A stretch of DNA of 64,000 nt from Phytohabitans aurantiacus (GTDB taxonomy: Bacteria; Actinomycetota; Actinomycetes; Mycobacteriales; Micromonosporaceae). The position numbers and the translations under genes were made by a program. The stretch covers positions 89,368-153,367 of the forward strand of contig NZ_BSDI01000018.1 of the NCBI RefSeq assembly GCF_027923225.1. The letters run 5' to 3'. The notes beneath the pieces were generated by a model. The model made no database searches, was not told the origin of the DNA, and saw nothing but the letters and a program-made list of their open reading frames with translations. Shown here in pieces: positions 15,288-24,017 of this stretch (positions are counted from its first letter, which is position 1; every line of letters starts with the position of its first letter).

Positions 15288-16409
15288 TTACGGGGTGCGG
15301 GCGGTTAGGACTAGGAGGAGTTCGAAGCGGATCGCGGGGTCGTCCAGGTCGTCGCCGAGCAGGTCGCGCAGGCGGCCCAGGCGGTAGCTCACGGTCTGGG
15401 GGTGCACGAACAGTTCCGCGGAGACCGCCGCCCGCGAGCCCCAGTGCCGCAGCCAGCTGTGCAGCGTCGCCAGCAGGCTCTCGCGCTGCGAGGCGCGCAG
15501 CCCGGCCAGCGGCGCCAGCCGGCGGGCGGACAGCACCGCCAGGGCGCCCGGCTCGCCGCGCAGTGCCAGCGATGCCAGGTGATCGTCGACGAAGACGGGG
15601 CCGTGGCGGGCGCCGGTGAGCTCGGCGGTCAGCTCGGCGAGGCGCACCGCCTCTGGCAACTGTTGCCAGCTCAGCGCGGGGCCGACGACGGCCTCGGTGG
15701 GAGCAGAGGTGGGCGGTGCGCGCAGGAGGAGGACAGCGTCGTGGCCGCGTTCGGTGACGACGCCACCGGTGCCGTACCGGAAGCGGGCGTCGCGCGCCTG
15801 GTCCAGGGGGAGGAGTACGGGGACGACCGTGTCGAGGTCGGGCCAGCCGGCTGCGGACGCGGCGGCGAGGGCCACGTTCGGCGCGGTGCCGCCGCGCAGG
15901 AGCAGCTCCGCCAGGCGACGCCGGCGGCGGTCGCCCTCGCCGGCCTGCTCGCGCACCTGCAGGGCGAAGCCGTCGGTGCTCGCGGCGGCCAGCTCGTCGA
16001 CGTACGCGCTGATCGCGTCGGACAGGTCGATCAGCTCGTCGGTGCCGACGGGGCGGGTGCGGGCGAGCGCGTCGCAGGCCATGCGCAGCAGCAGCCGGGA
16101 CGCCGTCCGGAGCGCCGCGAGCAGCGCCTCGGGGCCGCGGTCCTCGCGGGCTTCGGCGGCGCCCAGGCTGACGAACACGTCGCGGATGCGGGGCGGCAGC
16201 GCGGGCTCGGCGGTGCCGACGAGCTCGAGGAAGCGCTCGATCGCCACGCGTACCGCCGTGCGCAGGTCACGCTCGAACTTGGCGTCTTCGATCGTCGCGA
16301 ACGCGGGCGTGGTCTCGGTGATGGCGCTGGCGACCGCGTGCACGGTCACCGGGAGGCGGGGGCGCATCGCCTCCGAGAGGTCGGCGGGGAGCCGCTGCCA
16401 GGGGGTCAC
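15288..16409 (-). CDS. PucR/CdaR-family helix-turn-helix regulator
   Basis: The 373-residue protein ends in the PucR C-terminal HTH: LLATLHSWLRHWGSRAAVSAELFVHPQTVSYRLGRLRDLLG (about 310-355). The N-terminal 180 residues are all-helical, as in the RsbRD/CdaR-like sensor modules, and the middle has a GGDEF-like fold region. Regulators of this class usually control a neighbouring catabolic operon. The aldolase-aminotransferase/kinase pair is divergent and 85 bp away. GTG 16409 has CAAAAT (16416-16421) 6 nt upstream, and that box overlaps the palindrome at 16419. Confidence 0.88.
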   Translation of the reverse strand: MTPWQRLPADLSEAMRPRLPVTVHAVASAITETTPAFATIEDAKFERDLRTAVRVAIERFLELVGTAEPALPPRIRDVFVSLGAAEAREDRGPEALLAALRTASRLLLRMACDALARTRPVGTDELIDLSDAISAYVDELAAASTDGFALQVREQAGEGDRRRRRLAELLLRGGTAPNVALAAASAAGWPDLDTVVPVLLPLDQARDARFRYGTGGVVTERGHDAVLLLRAPPTSAPTEAVVGPALSWQQLPEAVRLAELTAELTGARHGPVFVDDHLASLALRGEPGALAVLSARRLAPLAGLRASQRESLLATLHSWLRHWGSRAAVSAELFVHPQTVSYRLGRLRDLLGDDLDDPAIRFELLLVLTARTP

Positions 16410-16418
16410 CGGCCAATT

Positions 16419-16435
16419 TTGTCACGCCGTGATAA
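16419..16435. promoter_or_regulatory. Candidate PucR-type operator between regulator and catabolic operon
   Basis: Near-palindrome TTGTCACG-C-CGTGATAA (7 of 8 arm positions match). It overlaps the probable regulator -10 box, which fits autoregulation plus control of the divergent operon. Confidence 0.45.
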
Positions 16436-16494
16436 GAACCCGGCCAGATCTCGCTGTCTGGAAGACGGTGATTCATCCGGCCGGTCCGTAGACT

Positions 16495-18711
16495 ATGGAA
16501 AGCGTGGAGTACCGGACCTCTCGCCAGCACGTCGTCGACATGTGTCGCACGATGCTCGAACGCGGCTACCTCAAAGCGACCGAGGGCAACGTCTCGGTCC
16601 GCATCCCCGGTCACGAGCTGTACGCCGTGACGCCGAGCAACTACGGGTACGAGCGGATGCGTGCCGAAGACATCTGCGTCGTGGACTTCGACGGCAAGCA
16701 CGTGCCCGACGACTCCGGCGTGGGGCTCAAGCCGTCGATCGAGTGCGGGATGCACGCCAATATCTACCGCGAGCGCCCCGACGTCAACGCCATCGTGCAC
16801 ACCCACCAGCCGTACGCCTCGGCGCTCGCCTTCCTGCGCAAGGAGATCCCGGCGCTGACCGACGAGCAGGTGCGGTTCCTCGGCAAGAAGGTCGCGATCA
16901 TCGACTACGCGCCGTCAGGCACCGGCTTCCTGGCGAAGAACGTGCAGAAGAAGGTCGCCAGCGGCGACAACGCGTTCATCATCGCCAACCACGGCATCGT
17001 CGCTGTCGGCACCGACCCCGAGCGCGCCGTCTTCAACATGGCGCTGCTGGAGAAGGTCTCGATCGCGTACCTGCTGGCGCTCACCAGCGAGGCCGGCAAG
17101 GTGTACACGATCCCGGCCGCGATCCGGGAGATCGCCTTCAGCAAGCTGCGCAAGGACGAGAAGCGGATCGCCGAGCAGATCACCAAGGCGGTGCCGCCGG
17201 TCCGGGTACCGGCGGACGAAGTGCTCCCCAGCGTCGAGGCAATCGAGGAAGCACCCTCGGTGCAAAGCGGGTACGCGATCAGCGAGTACCTCGACGTCGA
17301 TGACACGATGCGCCGGCTCAAGGCACTGGTGGCGCAACCGATCCGTGGACTCCGACACGATGCCATGCTCGACGTGCTGAATTACTTCGAGACAAAGTGC
17401 CGGGGCAGCAAGGAGATCACCGACCGGGCGAAGAAGCGCATTCCCGGCGGCGTCCAGCACAATCTGGCGTTCAACTACCCGTTCCCGCTCGCGATCGACC
17501 GGGCCGAGGGCGCGTACCTGACCGACCGCGACGGCAACACGTACATCGACTTCCTCCAGGCCGGCGGCCCGACGATCCTGGGCAGCAACTACGCGCCGGT
17601 CAACGAGCAGGTCGCGGTGGTGATCCGGGACTCGGGGCCGGTGACGGGGCTGTTCCACGAGTACGAGTTGAAGCTCGCCGAGATCATCAACCAGTACATG
17701 CCGCACATCGAGATGTACCGGTCGCTCGGCTCCGGTACCGAAGCGGTCATGGCGGCGGTGCGGGCCGCGAGGGCCGTCACCGGCCGCAAGATGGTGATCA
17801 AGGTGGGCGGCGCCTATCACGGCTGGTCCGACACGATGGTGTACGGCCTGCGCGTCCCCGGCAGCTTCCGGATGAACGCGAAGGGCATCCCGTTCGGGGT
17901 GACCGCCCGCACCCGCGAGGCATTCCCGCACAGCATCGGCGAATTGCGCCGCAAGCTCACCGAGAACCGCCTTCGGGGCGGTACCGCGGCCGTCATCGTC
18001 GAACCGCTCGGACCGGAGTCGGGCACCCGGCCGGTGCCGAAGGACTTCAACGCGAAGGTCCGCAAGCTGTGCGACGAGTTCGGTGCGCTGCTGGTCTTCG
18101 ACGAGGTGGTCACCGGGTTCCGGGTCGGTCTCGGCGGGGCGGCGGGCTACTTCGGTGTGACCCCGGATCTCACCGTCTTCGGCAAGGCGGTGTCCGGCGG
18201 GTACCCGATGGCCGGCGGCGTCGGGGGCCGCGCCGACGTGATGAGCGTGTTCGGGTCGGGCCTCGACGGCAAGAGCGGCGCGCACATCCAGGTTGGCGGC
18301 ACCCTGTCGGCCAACCCGCTGTCGTGCGCGGCCGGCTACTTCGCGATCCAGGAGATGGCCCGCACGAACGCGCCGGTCATCGCGGGCCGGGCCGGTGACC
18401 GGCTCCGGCGCGGCCTCCAGCGCCTGATCGACAAGCACGGCCTGCCGTACGTCGCCTACAACCAGGGCTCGATCGTCCACCTCGAGTGCAGCGGCGTCAT
18501 GCTGATGGACATGCGGAGCCCGATCAAGCTGTTGAAGGAGAACAAGGCGCGCAAGCGGCTGATGGAGCAGATGGGCGCCGCCTACGCCGCCCACGGCATC
18601 ATCACGCTCGCCGGCTCCCGGCTGTACACGTCGATGGCCGACACCGACGAGGTCATCGACGCGGCGCTGGAGCGGTTCGACCAGGTGTTCGCGCAGGTGG
18701 AAGGGGTCTGA
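16495..18711 (+). CDS. Fusion: class II aldolase (FucA-like) + class III aminotransferase
   Basis: The protein has 738 residues. Residues 1-215 form a class II aldolase/adducin domain with the catalytic Glu83 (SIECGMH) and all zinc-ligand His residues present (H102 and H104 in HTH, H166 in NHG). A linker (about 220-300) leads to a class III, glutamate-1-semialdehyde-aminomutase-like domain (about 300-738) with D536 in FDEVVTGFR and the PLP-lysine K564 in FGKAVSGGY. Both active sites look intact, so it may cleave an aldol and transaminate the aldehyde product, possibly with channelling. ATG 16495 directly follows TAGACT, so GTG 16504 is an alternative leaderless start. It forms an operon with the kinase. 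Confidence 0.9.
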   Translation: MESVEYRTSRQHVVDMCRTMLERGYLKATEGNVSVRIPGHELYAVTPSNYGYERMRAEDICVVDFDGKHVPDDSGVGLKPSIECGMHANIYRERPDVNAIVHTHQPYASALAFLRKEIPALTDEQVRFLGKKVAIIDYAPSGTGFLAKNVQKKVASGDNAFIIANHGIVAVGTDPERAVFNMALLEKVSIAYLLALTSEAGKVYTIPAAIREIAFSKLRKDEKRIAEQITKAVPPVRVPADEVLPSVEAIEEAPSVQSGYAISEYLDVDDTMRRLKALVAQPIRGLRHDAMLDVLNYFETKCRGSKEITDRAKKRIPGGVQHNLAFNYPFPLAIDRAEGAYLTDRDGNTYIDFLQAGGPTILGSNYAPVNEQVAVVIRDSGPVTGLFHEYELKLAEIINQYMPHIEMYRSLGSGTEAVMAAVRAARAVTGRKMVIKVGGAYHGWSDTMVYGLRVPGSFRMNAKGIPFGVTARTREAFPHSIGELRRKLTENRLRGGTAAVIVEPLGPESGTRPVPKDFNAKVRKLCDEFGALLVFDEVVTGFRVGLGGAAGYFGVTPDLTVFGKAVSGGYPMAGGVGGRADVMSVFGSGLDGKSGAHIQVGGTLSANPLSCAAGYFAIQEMARTNAPVIAGRAGDRLRRGLQRLIDKHGLPYVAYNQGSIVHLECSGVMLMDMRSPIKLLKENKARKRLMEQMGAAYAAHGIITLAGSRLYTSMADTDEVIDAALERFDQVFAQVEGV

Positions 18712-20301
18712 TTGGGCGCGGTGGCACAGCAGGTCCTCGCGATCGACCTGGGCACCTCGGGCATGAAGGCCGCGCTGGTCGCGGCCGACGGCACCGTGAC
18801 CGGCTGGGCCGAACGGCCGGTGCCGCTGCACGTATTGCCCGGCGGCGGCGCGGAGCAGGATGCGGGCACTTGGTGGGACGCGCTCGGTGCGGTCACCGCC
18901 GAACTCCGGCGCAATCACCCGGAGCACATGGGGGCGGTCACCACGGTGTGCTCGTCGACGCAGGGTGAGGGCACCATCGCGGTGGACGCCGCGGGCAATC
19001 CGCTGACGCGCTGCATCACCTGGCTCGACATGCGCGGCGCGCCGCACCTGCGCAAGCAGTTCGGCGGGCGTCCGTCGGTGGGCGGGCTGTCGGCGCGCAG
19101 GGTCGCGCGCTGGCTGCGGCTCACCGGTGGCGTGCCGTCGTCCACCGGCAAGGACCCCGCCGCGCACATGCTGCTCGTCCGCGACGAGATGCCTGACGTG
19201 TACTCCCAAACGGCGGCGTTCCTCAACGTGCTCGACTGGATCAACCTGAAGCTGACCGGCCGCGTGGTGGCGACCGTCGACTCGATCCTGACCTCCTGGG
19301 TCACCGACAACCGGCGCCCGACGAACATCCGGTACTCGCCGGCACTCGTCGCCGACTGCGGCATCGACCGCGACAAGCTGCCGCCGATCGTCGCGTGCAC
19401 CGAGGTGATCGGCACATTGTCGCGGAGTGCCTCGGAGCACCTGGGGCTGCCGGAGTCGGTGCAAGTGGTGGCCGGTGCCATCGACAATACGGCGGCCGCG
19501 ATCGGTGCGGGTACGACCGGCGACAACGAGCCGCACCTCTACCTCGGTACATCCTCGTGGATTGCCGCGCACGTGCCCCGAAAGAAGACCGACGTTGTCG
19601 CCCAGATTGCCTCGGTGCCTTGCGCGATCCCCGACCGGTACCTGATGACCGCCCTCCAGGCCACCGCCGGCGCCAACCTGACCTGGCTGCGCGACAAGGT
19701 CGTCGAATGGGACGACCCGCTGCTGGGCGCCGGGTACATCAGCCGCGACGAGGGCTCGATCTTCGACGCGTTCGACAAGATCCTGCCGACCGTGCCGCCG
19801 GGCGCCAACGGCGTGCTCTACACCCCCTGGCTGTACGGCGAGCGCGCCCCGGTCGACGATCCGCACCTGCGGGCCGGCTTCTTCAACATCTCCCTCGACA
19901 CCAGCCGCTCCGACCTGCTGCGCGCGGTGTTCGAGGGTGTCGCGCTCAACACGCGCTGGCTCATGCGGGCCGTGGACCGGTTCCTCGGCGCCCCGGTCAC
20001 CTCGATGGTCATCACCGGCGGCGGCGCCCGATCGGACTCGTGGTGCCAGATCTTCGCCGACGCGCTGGGCATCGAGATCCGCCGGGACGCCCAGCCGGTG
20101 GCGGTCAACGCGCGCGGCGCGGGGTGGATCGGTGCGGTGGGTGCGGGGATGCTCTCGTTCGACGACATCCGCGGGCTGATGCGCGACGACCACGTCTTCG
20201 AGCCCTCGCCCGCCGCGAGCGCCGTGTACGACGGCATGTTCGACGTCTACCAGAGCCTGCACAAGCGGCTGGCCCCGGTCTACAAGCGACTCAATCGCTG
20301 A
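18712..20301 (+). CDS. FGGY-family carbohydrate kinase (xylulokinase-like)
   Basis: The 529-residue protein has the actin-like ATPase fold: AIDLGTSGMKAALVAADG at the N-terminus (phosphate 1 loop), IDNTAAAIGAGTTGDNEPHLYLGTSSW in the middle, and VFEGVALNTRW plus VITGGGARSDSWCQIFADALG at the C-terminal ATP site. The sugar is unknown; ribulose-, xylulose- and erythritol-type kinases are all in this family. The start is TTG 18712 immediately after the upstream stop, with AAGGGG about 6 nt before, or GTG 18721. It plausibly makes the phosphorylated substrate for the upstream aldolase domain. Confidence 0.88.
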   Translation: MGAVAQQVLAIDLGTSGMKAALVAADGTVTGWAERPVPLHVLPGGGAEQDAGTWWDALGAVTAELRRNHPEHMGAVTTVCSSTQGEGTIAVDAAGNPLTRCITWLDMRGAPHLRKQFGGRPSVGGLSARRVARWLRLTGGVPSSTGKDPAAHMLLVRDEMPDVYSQTAAFLNVLDWINLKLTGRVVATVDSILTSWVTDNRRPTNIRYSPALVADCGIDRDKLPPIVACTEVIGTLSRSASEHLGLPESVQVVAGAIDNTAAAIGAGTTGDNEPHLYLGTSSWIAAHVPRKKTDVVAQIASVPCAIPDRYLMTALQATAGANLTWLRDKVVEWDDPLLGAGYISRDEGSIFDAFDKILPTVPPGANGVLYTPWLYGERAPVDDPHLRAGFFNISLDTSRSDLLRAVFEGVALNTRWLMRAVDRFLGAPVTSMVITGGGARSDSWCQIFADALGIEIRRDAQPVAVNARGAGWIGAVGAGMLSFDDIRGLMRDDHVFEPSPAASAVYDGMFDVYQSLHKRLAPVYKRLNR

Positions 20302-20989
20302 CCGTGGTGCTGCGCAGGTAGGTCAGCACCGCGAGCACGCGGCGGTTGCTGTCGTCGGTGGGTGGCAGGCTCAGCTTGGCGAGGATGTTGCCGACGTGCT
20401 TGCCGACAGCCGCCTCCGAGACCACGAGGATGCGGGCGATCGCGGCGTTGGAGTGGCCCTCGGCGACCAGCCCGAGCACCTCACGCTCCCGTGTGGACAG
20501 TTGTGCGATCGGGTCGCTGCGCCGCCGCAACAGCTGGCGTACCACCTCCGGGTCGACGACCGTGCCACCGCCGACCACCTTGTGGAGCGCGGCCACGAAC
20601 TCCTCGACGTCGACCACCCGGTCCTTGAGCAGGTAGCCCACCTTCCGCCCGTCGCCGGAGTCGAGCAGCGCGGTGGCGTACCCCTGCTGGACGTACTGGC
20701 TCAGCGCCACCACCGCTAGCCCCGGGTACGCGCGACGCAGCTCGACGGCGGCGCGCAGCCCCTCGTCGCTGAACCCGGGTGGCATCCTGATGTCGGTGAC
20801 CACCAGTTCGGGGGAGTGCGTGGCGACGGCCTCCCGCAGCGCGTCCGCGTCGCCGACCGCGGCCACCACCTCGAAACCGAAGCGCCCCATCAGACCGGCG
20901 AGCCCTTCGCGCAGCAGCACGCCGTCCTCGGCGAGGACTACCCGGATCGGTCGCTGATCTACAGGTGCGGATCGCTGGTCTGCCTGCAC
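20291..20989 (-). CDS. NarL/LuxR-type response regulator
   Basis: A 232-residue protein: receiver domain with acidic pocket (VVLAEDG), phosphoacceptor D66 in VTDIRMPP and Lys in YLLKDRV, then a LuxR HTH (LSTREREVLGLVAEGHSNAAIARILVVSEAAVGKHVGNIL). It overlaps the 3' part of the sensor kinase gene upstream by 31 bp, so the two are co-translated. Its tail overlaps the convergent FGGY kinase gene by 11 bp. The divergent lipoprotein-ABC cassette is the likely target. Confidence 0.92.
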   Translation of the reverse strand: MQADQRSAPVDQRPIRVVLAEDGVLLREGLAGLMGRFGFEVVAAVGDADALREAVATHSPELVVTDIRMPPGFSDEGLRAAVELRRAYPGLAVVALSQYVQQGYATALLDSGDGRKVGYLLKDRVVDVEEFVAALHKVVGGGTVVDPEVVRQLLRRRSDPIAQLSTREREVLGLVAEGHSNAAIARILVVSEAAVGKHVGNILAKLSLPPTDDSNRRVLAVLTYLRSTTVSD

Positions 20990-22296
20990 GGAATCTCCAC
21001 TCGGATGAGGGTCGGCCCGCCGGCCGGACTGGTCAGGAACATGCGCCCGTCCACTACGGACACGCGGTCGGCCAGGCCGGTCAGCCCGGTGCCGCGTGCG
21101 GGATCGGCGCCGCCGCGGCCGTTGTCGCGGACCTCGACCGCCAGGACGTTTCCGTCGAGAGTGGCGTTGATGCCAGCGGCCGTCGCTCCACTGTGCTTGG
21201 ACATGTTGGCGAGCGCCTCGGCCACCACGAAGTAGGCGGCTGTCTCGATGGGCGCGGGTGGCCGCCGGGACAGTTCGGTGTGGACGGTCACCGGGATGGT
21301 CGACTGATCGGCCAGTTCACGCAGCGCCGCGGGCAGCCCCGAGTCGGTCAGCGCCTGCGGGTGGATGCCGCGGATCAGCTCGCGCAGCTCGGCCATCAGC
21401 TGCTTGGCCTGGTCGTGCGCGCCGGCGACGGCCTGACCGGCTGGCGACTCGGGCGGCAGGTCCAGCCGGGCCATGCCGAGCTGGAGGGTCAGGCTGACCA
21501 GCCGTTGCTGGGCCCCGTCGTGCAGGTCGCGCTCGATCCGGCGGCGCTCGGCCTCGAACGCGTCGACGAGCCGCGCCCGCGACCGGGAGACCTCGACGAG
21601 CTCGGCGTGCAGCCGCTCTCCGGTGCCGGCCGAGAGCAGCGCCCGCGCCACCGCCGCGTGCGCACCGGCGAGCAGCGCCAGTAGATACGGCACGGCCGGC
21701 AGCAACGCGACACCGGCGAGCGCGTACGGCACCGTCTCGCCCACCGTGCTGACCTGGCCGAAGCCCAGCGCGACCGGACCGCCGTCCAGGGAGACGAGGA
21801 ACGGGCTGGCGACGCAGGCGCCGATCAGTATGACCAGCACCAGTGCGGCGGCGTACCCGACCGGCGCCACAGTGGACAGCAGCACCGCGTAGGCCAGCTC
21901 GCGCCAGGTTGCCGCCTCGCTGTAGCGCGTGCGCAGCCACGCGGCGTGCCCCGGCGGGCGGTGCGCCGACGCGACCGGCCGGGTGTCGACCATGCGCAGC
22001 CGCCACCGTTCGACCGCGCCCAGCGGCAGCGCCACCAGAGGGCCAACCGCGCCCAGCAGCGCCGCCCCCGCCACCAGCAGCAGCGCCAGCCCAGTCAGCG
22101 AGGGGTCGTCCCACTCGGCGACCTGGAGCAGCAGCACGATCCAGGGCAGGGCGAGCAGCGCCAGCGGTAGCCCCGCGGCGAGCATCACTGGCGGTGCGGT
22201 CAGCAGGTACGCCACGGATCGCCACGGCCACCCGGATGCCAGGAACCGGCGCCGGGTGACCGCCTCGATCGCGGTCCGCGGCGTCGGTACGGGCAC
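20959..22296 (-). CDS. Sensor histidine kinase (HisKA_3 / NarX-like)
   Basis: The 445-residue protein has about six N-terminal hydrophobic segments in two groups (25-95 and 130-210), then the HisKA_3 phosphoacceptor motif RRRIERDLHDGAQQRLVSLTLQLG (His about residue 256) and a HATPase_c domain with ALANMSKHSGAT (N box) and NGRGGADPARGTGLTGL (G box). TAGCGT at 22303-22308 lies 6 nt before the GTG start, indicating a leaderless promoter. It is partner of the overlapping response regulator. Confidence 0.9.
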   Translation of the reverse strand: MPVPTPRTAIEAVTRRRFLASGWPWRSVAYLLTAPPVMLAAGLPLALLALPWIVLLLQVAEWDDPSLTGLALLLVAGAALLGAVGPLVALPLGAVERWRLRMVDTRPVASAHRPPGHAAWLRTRYSEAATWRELAYAVLLSTVAPVGYAAALVLVILIGACVASPFLVSLDGGPVALGFGQVSTVGETVPYALAGVALLPAVPYLLALLAGAHAAVARALLSAGTGERLHAELVEVSRSRARLVDAFEAERRRIERDLHDGAQQRLVSLTLQLGMARLDLPPESPAGQAVAGAHDQAKQLMAELRELIRGIHPQALTDSGLPAALRELADQSTIPVTVHTELSRRPPAPIETAAYFVVAEALANMSKHSGATAAGINATLDGNVLAVEVRDNGRGGADPARGTGLTGLADRVSVVDGRMFLTSPAGGPTLIRVEIPCRQTSDPHL

Positions 22297-22431
22297 CCGC
22301 TCACGCTAGCTCGCGCCCCCGCTCGGGCGCGGTATGCCTAGCCCTACCTCTGGTTGGCCGTCTGGGCGTAGTGCCCCACCCCCGTCCTGACTGGTGTGCT
22401 TGGGTCCCCTTACAACCGACAGGAGCGTTTC

Positions 22432-23157
22432 ATGCGCTTTATACCTCTATTGGGCATCGCGGCGATCCTCGCCGCTGCCGGCTGCACCGACGTGCGCGCC
22501 GTCAACGACACCCGCGAGGACCGGCGCGAGTTCACCCTCACCGGCGACCGGCTCGTCATCGAAAGCTCCGGCGCCGACCTGCGCCTGGTCGCCGGCACGG
22601 GCAAGAAGCTCGAGGTGGAGCGGTCGCTGACCGGCAAGGCCACCGCCGACGACAACGCGGCGTGGGAGATGGACGGCGGGACGCTGCGGCTGAACGTCAC
22701 ATGCAGCGGGTTCGTACCGGACTGCGGCGGCCGCCACATCGTGCACATCCCGTCCGGGGTCGCGATCACGGTGACGAGCGACTCCCCGGTGCGGGCCGTG
22801 GGGCTGGACGGCGCCCTCACCGCGACGGTGACGGACGCCTGGCTGCGGGTCGAGAACCCGACGGGCGCGCTACGCCTCACCGCGGAGGCCAATGTGGACG
22901 TCACGGGCGCGCGTTCCGCCGACGTCACCGCCACCTCCGGCGAGCGGAACGTCACCCTCGACTTCGCCGGCGCTCCCACCAGCGTGCGGGCCAAGGCCAA
23001 CGGCAACGTCGCCGTCACCCTGCCGGGTGGACCCGAGACGTACCGCGTCAGCGCCGCGCCCGGAAAGCCTGCCCTGCGCAGCGATCCGGCCAGCGAGCGC
23101 AGCATCACCGCCACGGCGGGCGAGGGCCGCACCGCTCGGGTACGGAAGGCAGCCTGA
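22432..23157 (+). CDS. DUF4097-like beta-helical lipoprotein
   Basis: The 241-residue lipoprotein (lipobox LAAAGC, Cys about residue 17) has repetitive short beta-strands of alternating hydrophobic pattern (VTSDSPVRAVGLDGALTATVTDAWLRVENPTGALRL), as in DUF4097/putative adhesin domains. ATG 22432 has AGGAG 7 nt upstream; the longer frame from 22396 lacks one. Its stop shares a base with the ATG of the ABC ATPase (TGATG), so it is coupled to the exporter. It may be the extracytoplasmic sensor or accessory of that system; its role is not established. Confidence 0.8.
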   Translation: MRFIPLLGIAAILAAAGCTDVRAVNDTREDRREFTLTGDRLVIESSGADLRLVAGTGKKLEVERSLTGKATADDNAAWEMDGGTLRLNVTCSGFVPDCGGRHIVHIPSGVAITVTSDSPVRAVGLDGALTATVTDAWLRVENPTGALRLTAEANVDVTGARSADVTATSGERNVTLDFAGAPTSVRAKANGNVAVTLPGGPETYRVSAAPGKPALRSDPASERSITATAGEGRTARVRKAA

Positions 23158-24017
23158 TGTTCGAGCTGATCGACGTGACAAAGGTCTACAAGGGACAGAA
23201 GCGGGCCGTCGACGGGCTGACCATGCGGCTCGGCACCGGCGTGGTCGGCCTGCTCGGGCCCAACGGTGCCGGCAAGTCGTCACTGATGCGGATCGCGGCG
23301 ACCGTCACCCGGCCCACGAGCGGGCGGGTGCTCTTCGACGGTACCGATGTCGTGGCGAAGCCGGACGTGCTGCGGCGGCAGCTCGGCTACCTCCCGCAGG
23401 ACTTCGGCGTGTACCCCAACCTGACCGCCCGCGAGTTCCTGTCGTACCTGGCGGCCGTCAAAGGGCTGTCGGCGCGATCCGCACGTGCTCGCATCGACGA
23501 ACTGCTGGCGCTGGTCAACCTGACCGAGGCCGCCAAGCGACCGCTCGGCGGGTACTCCGGCGGCATGCTCCGCCGGGTCGGCATCGCACAGACGCTGCTC
23601 TCCGACCCGCGGGTGCTCATCGTCGACGAGCCCACCGCCGGTCTTGACCCGCAGGAGCGGGTGCGCTTCCGTAACCTGCTCAGCGAGCTGGCCGCCGACC
23701 GCCTGGTGCTGCTGTCGACGCACATCGTGTCGGACATCGAGTCGGTGGCGAGCGACATCGCGATCGTCGCCCACGGCCGGCTGCTGCGCCGCGGAACCCC
23801 GGAGCAACTCCTGGGCGCCGTCGAGGGACACGTGTGGGAAACGGTGATCGGGCCGGACGCGGTCGCCGCCGCGCAGAGCCGGTACCTCGTCAGCAGGATG
23901 GTCCGCACACCGCAGGGGGTACGCGTGCGACTGCTCGCGCCGTCGGCACCAGACAGTACCGCCACGCGCGCTACCCCGGACCTCGAGGACGCATATCTCG
24001 CGGCGGTCGGGCGATGA
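23157..24017 (+). CDS. ABC-2 type exporter ATP-binding protein
   Basis: The 286-residue protein has Walker A GPNGAGKSS (residues 34-42), Q-loop YLPQDFGVYPNLT, signature YSGGMLRRVGIAQ (a variant of LSGGQ), Walker B VLIVDEP and switch His in STHIV. The C-terminal 70 residues form the short accessory domain found in exporter ATPases. It overlaps the lipoprotein stop by one base and the permease start by four (ATGA), giving one cassette. Confidence 0.93.
   Translation: MFELIDVTKVYKGQKRAVDGLTMRLGTGVVGLLGPNGAGKSSLMRIAATVTRPTSGRVLFDGTDVVAKPDVLRRQLGYLPQDFGVYPNLTAREFLSYLAAVKGLSARSARARIDELLALVNLTEAAKRPLGGYSGGMLRRVGIAQTLLSDPRVLIVDEPTAGLDPQERVRFRNLLSELAADRLVLLSTHIVSDIESVASDIAIVAHGRLLRRGTPEQLLGAVEGHVWETVIGPDAVAAAQSRYLVSRMVRTPQGVRVRLLAPSAPDSTATRATPDLEDAYLAAVGR

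Noticed and set aside
16915..20262. 1115-residue open frame on the minus strand
   Set aside because: It is antisense to the aldolase-aminotransferase and kinase genes, His/Arg/Val-rich without any domain, an artefact of high-GC codon use.
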